Source: Dasyornis broadbenti
Taxonomy: Eukaryota; Chordata; Aves; Passeriformes; Dasyornithidae
Assembly: GCA_013397935.1 (NCBI GenBank)
Contig: VZRN01006295.1
Location: 1,759,863 to 1,823,862, forward strand
Direction of reading: 5' to 3'
Length of the DNA: 64,000 nt
Below the pieces are notes generated by a model. That model saw nothing but the letters and a program-made list of their open reading frames with translations. It did no database searches and was not told the origin of the DNA. The first letter of the stretch is position 1; every line of letters begins with the position of its first letter. The position numbers and the translations under genes are program-made. Of this stretch, positions 61,617 to 64,000 are shown in pieces.

Positions 61617-62065
61617 CAAAGAACATTTTGAAATAAATCTTTCACAAAATTTTCTTTTTGAAGCTTTTTAGAGAAAAAAAAGTGTGCCAAAATTAAAATA
61701 ATGAAAGAGTTAATTCCAAAGTGTTAAGACATTTACTAAGATTGTCCTTTTTTTAAATTTCAATTTTTAAGATTGGCAGTCTCCTAAATATTTTTGATTT
61801 TGGTGATGGTGCTTTGATGGAAAATGAGTGTCTCTTTTTTATCATCTCTAAGCCTAACTTTCATCTATGCTGCACACAAATGAATTTTCATCTTTGAAAG
61901 TTTGACTTAGCCCTTAAAATCGTTCTTAAATTTAGTGACCTGGTTTTCACATATTTGCAGAAAGAGTTACATTTTTACATTATTTACAGAAAAGTACAAA
62001 AAAGCCTTCTCTGGGTGGTAGTGAATAGGGATATGCTGAATTTAAGAACTCAGTTTTGTAGCCCC
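61617..62065. other. Unannotated stretch
   Basis: A short AT-rich interval between an LTR and a CR1; nothing was recognised. Confidence 0.6.
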
Positions 62066-62760
62066 CACTGGATGCTGGTGCCCAGGGTTATTCCTGTCCA
62101 CGTGCAAGACTTGGCATTTCCCTGCACTGAACTTCGAGATTCCTCTCTGCCTAATTCTACAACCTGTCAAGATCCCCCTGAATGACAGCAACTTTCTGCT
62201 GGATCTGTCACTTCTTTCAGTTTGATATAACTTGCAAATTTGTTGTGTACACTTTGTCCCGTACTCTAGGTCATTAACAAAGATTTTAAAAGGTATTGGA
62301 CTCTGTGTCAGCCCCTGGAACACATCACTAGTGAGTGGCTTTCATCTGGAGTCCAGCAGTTCAGCCAGCTTTCGGTCCATTCCTGTTCATTCATCTGCCT
62401 TAGAGGATGCTGCAGGAGACAATGTTGAAAGCCTCACTCTAATGGTATAAAAACAACCACTACCCCCCTCCAAGAACCAAATTAGTCACATCAGGTGGAT
62501 TAAGAAAAATTTCATTATGGTAAATCCATGTTGCTGATTCTTGATGACACTCTTGTCCTTAATGTATTTGGAAAGAGTCTTCAGAAAGATTTGCTCTATC
62601 ACATTCCCAAGGAACAGCATGAGGGCTGACAAGGTTATAGCTCACCACATCCTTCTTCTTGTACATCCTGATAATGAGATTGATGTTTCCTTTCTTCCAA
62701 ATTTTTGGAACCCCTCACTGACAGTTGGAACCTCTCCACTCCACTGCAAGACGTGAGTGA
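62066..62760 (-). repeat. CR1 LINE fragment, reverse transcriptase part, old
   Basis: A minus-strand CR1 piece covering the catalytic region of the reverse transcriptase. The plus strand shows, in order, 'gatgctggtgcccaggg', 'ccacgtgcaagacttggcat', 'gatataacttgcaaatttgt', 'taggtcattaacaaagat', 'agcccctggaacacatcac' and 'gagacaatgttgaaagcc'. The aspartate pair of the active site falls in a degraded stretch near 62220-62240. Neither the 3' UTR nor the tail is present. Similarity may continue weakly to about 62900. It is clearly more diverged than the copy at 46208-49560. Confidence 0.8.
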
Positions 62761-63559
62761 CACATGTAACCTTAACTGTTTTTCATCTTCAGTCTAATTT
62801 TGTGCTTCCAGCTGCTGCTTTTGGTCTCAGTTTTCCTTTTGGGAGAAAAAGGTGGTTCCATAACACTGATTAAATTTCTCTCACATTGGTTACTGCCTCT
62901 CATTTGCTTTTGATTCCACCTCTTCCCTCTCTTTTCTGTGCACCAGCATCTCAGATTTGCAAAGCAAGTACCCAGTGATTTCTATTTCCCAATCGCCGTC
63001 TGCTAGACAGTATCTGTGTACCTAAGTAACCATCCCATAACCAAGTGCATGTAGCATGAAGGGTTTCAAAGTGGTAAAGAGGCTCCAGCTCTACGCTCTA
63101 GGCACCAAAAGGGCCCTCATACAGAGAAAATATTTCCTTGTAGCAGCATGACTGCTCCACTGTGATGCAACTCAGTCTGCTTTTTATTTACCTCACACAA
63201 GCCTGAACAGGTGACTTGACAGTCTCATGCTTCTACTTTCAACTGATAAGTTCTCGCTGTGAAGTCTGCTTCCTGATACTCAGTGTCTATCTGCATATAT
63301 GCCTCTGGCCTCAATATATTTGTTCTGAGACTAATTATATTGAACTCTGATGTTAATATGCTACAAAGTAAGGAAAAGAATTAGAAGTTTTAAATTCAGT
63401 GTTAGTTGTGTATATGTAGATATGTAGATATTGCAAATATTTAGATATAAGAATGGAATATATGCTTTCCCGGCCTTTGAAAAGAGCCCTGACTGTAGAA
63501 GTCCCCAGAAGCATCCTAAGAAATATTCACAGGAACAGAGCCAGTACCTCAAGAGAAGA
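62761..63559. other. Unannotated stretch
   Basis: The first 150 bases may be the diverged continuation of the CR1 to the left. The rest shows no recognised element. Confidence 0.5.
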
Positions 63560-63930
63560 GATTAAGCCCACCTGCCTGGCATTTGGGACACCACACCTGG
63601 GACCGTGGCCTCACTTCCCCCTCCTCCAGCCATGTGTTGCAGGAAGGATACACAGCAGAGGGCACTGCTGTTGCAAGGGCCTGGAGCACATGACCTTTGA
63701 GGAGAGGCTGAGGGATCAGACCTGAAGAGTTCAGAGAAACTCAATGGCAGCCTATAAAACCTACAAATGATAATCTGGTGGGAGTAGAAGAGACAAGAAA
63801 TGTAAGTTGAAACAAGAGAATTTCACACTGGATAGAAGGAAAACCTTTTTCATTCTGAGAACAGTCAAGCAAAGAAGTGTGTAAATTATTCCCAAAGCAG
63901 AAATTGCATTGCTTTAAGTGATGAAAACAG
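63560..63930 (+). repeat. CR1 LINE fragment, C-terminal coding part
   Basis: A plus-strand CR1 fragment recognised by 'gggacaccacacctggga', 'gggcctggagcacatgacct', 'ttgaggagaggctgagg' and the following 'aatggcagcctataaaac' segment. It covers the end of ORF2 and part of the 3' UTR. The element probably fades out before its tail, or continues beyond the window. It is moderately diverged, with several small indels. Confidence 0.75.
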
Positions 63931-64000
63931 TTTGCAACTGATGTTTTGCAGCATCATCAAAAATCTGTCCTGTTGTCTGGTTATGTTTCTATTTTTATTT

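Overview
The window reads as nuclear DNA of a bird, probably a member of Neoaves. It is AT-rich and holds no intact host gene, rRNA, tRNA, CRISPR or operon-like layout. The avian call rests on at least eleven fragments of the CR1 LINE, several ending in the CR1 3' octamer tail (ATTCTATG units), and on solo LTRs of endogenous retrovirus families I recognise from bird genomes. I cannot place it to species or chromosome. It looks like intergenic or deep intronic sequence.

Layout. Between 1 and 27 kb there are six CR1 fragments (about 1.3, 3.0, 5.8, 6.6-7.3, 14.6-15.5 and 17.6-18.1 kb) and one unclassified, possibly LTR-derived repeat (10.7-11.3 kb) in otherwise anonymous DNA. Between 27 and 41.4 kb there are three solo LTRs (27.2, 36.9 and 40.7 kb), a rearranged CR1 (30.6-31.4 kb) and a 48-bp CR1 stub (33.3 kb). 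Between 46.2 and 49.6 kb lies the longest CR1 copy, running from the 3' end through reverse transcriptase into the endonuclease-coding part. It is split by a 634-bp solo LTR with a perfect 4-bp target duplication. Between 52.5 and 53.4 kb there is a stop-poor, frameshifted stretch on the minus strand that looks like a decayed coding sequence. A (CCAT)n array sits at 54.6 kb. Two more solo LTRs (57.1 and 60.5-61.6 kb) and two CR1 fragments (62.1 and 63.6 kb) finish the window.

The elements do not form a working system. What they give is relative history: the 47.5-kb LTR is younger than the CR1 it interrupts, and three or four LTRs keep recognisable target-site duplications. The LTR pairs at 36.9/60.5 kb and 40.7/57.1 kb each belong to one family. 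I found no convincing new biological system. The best items for a second look are the decayed coding stretch at 52.5-53.4 kb, the nested LTR, and the long stop-free frame inside the 60.5-kb LTR. Family names are from memory of avian repeats, without a library search.
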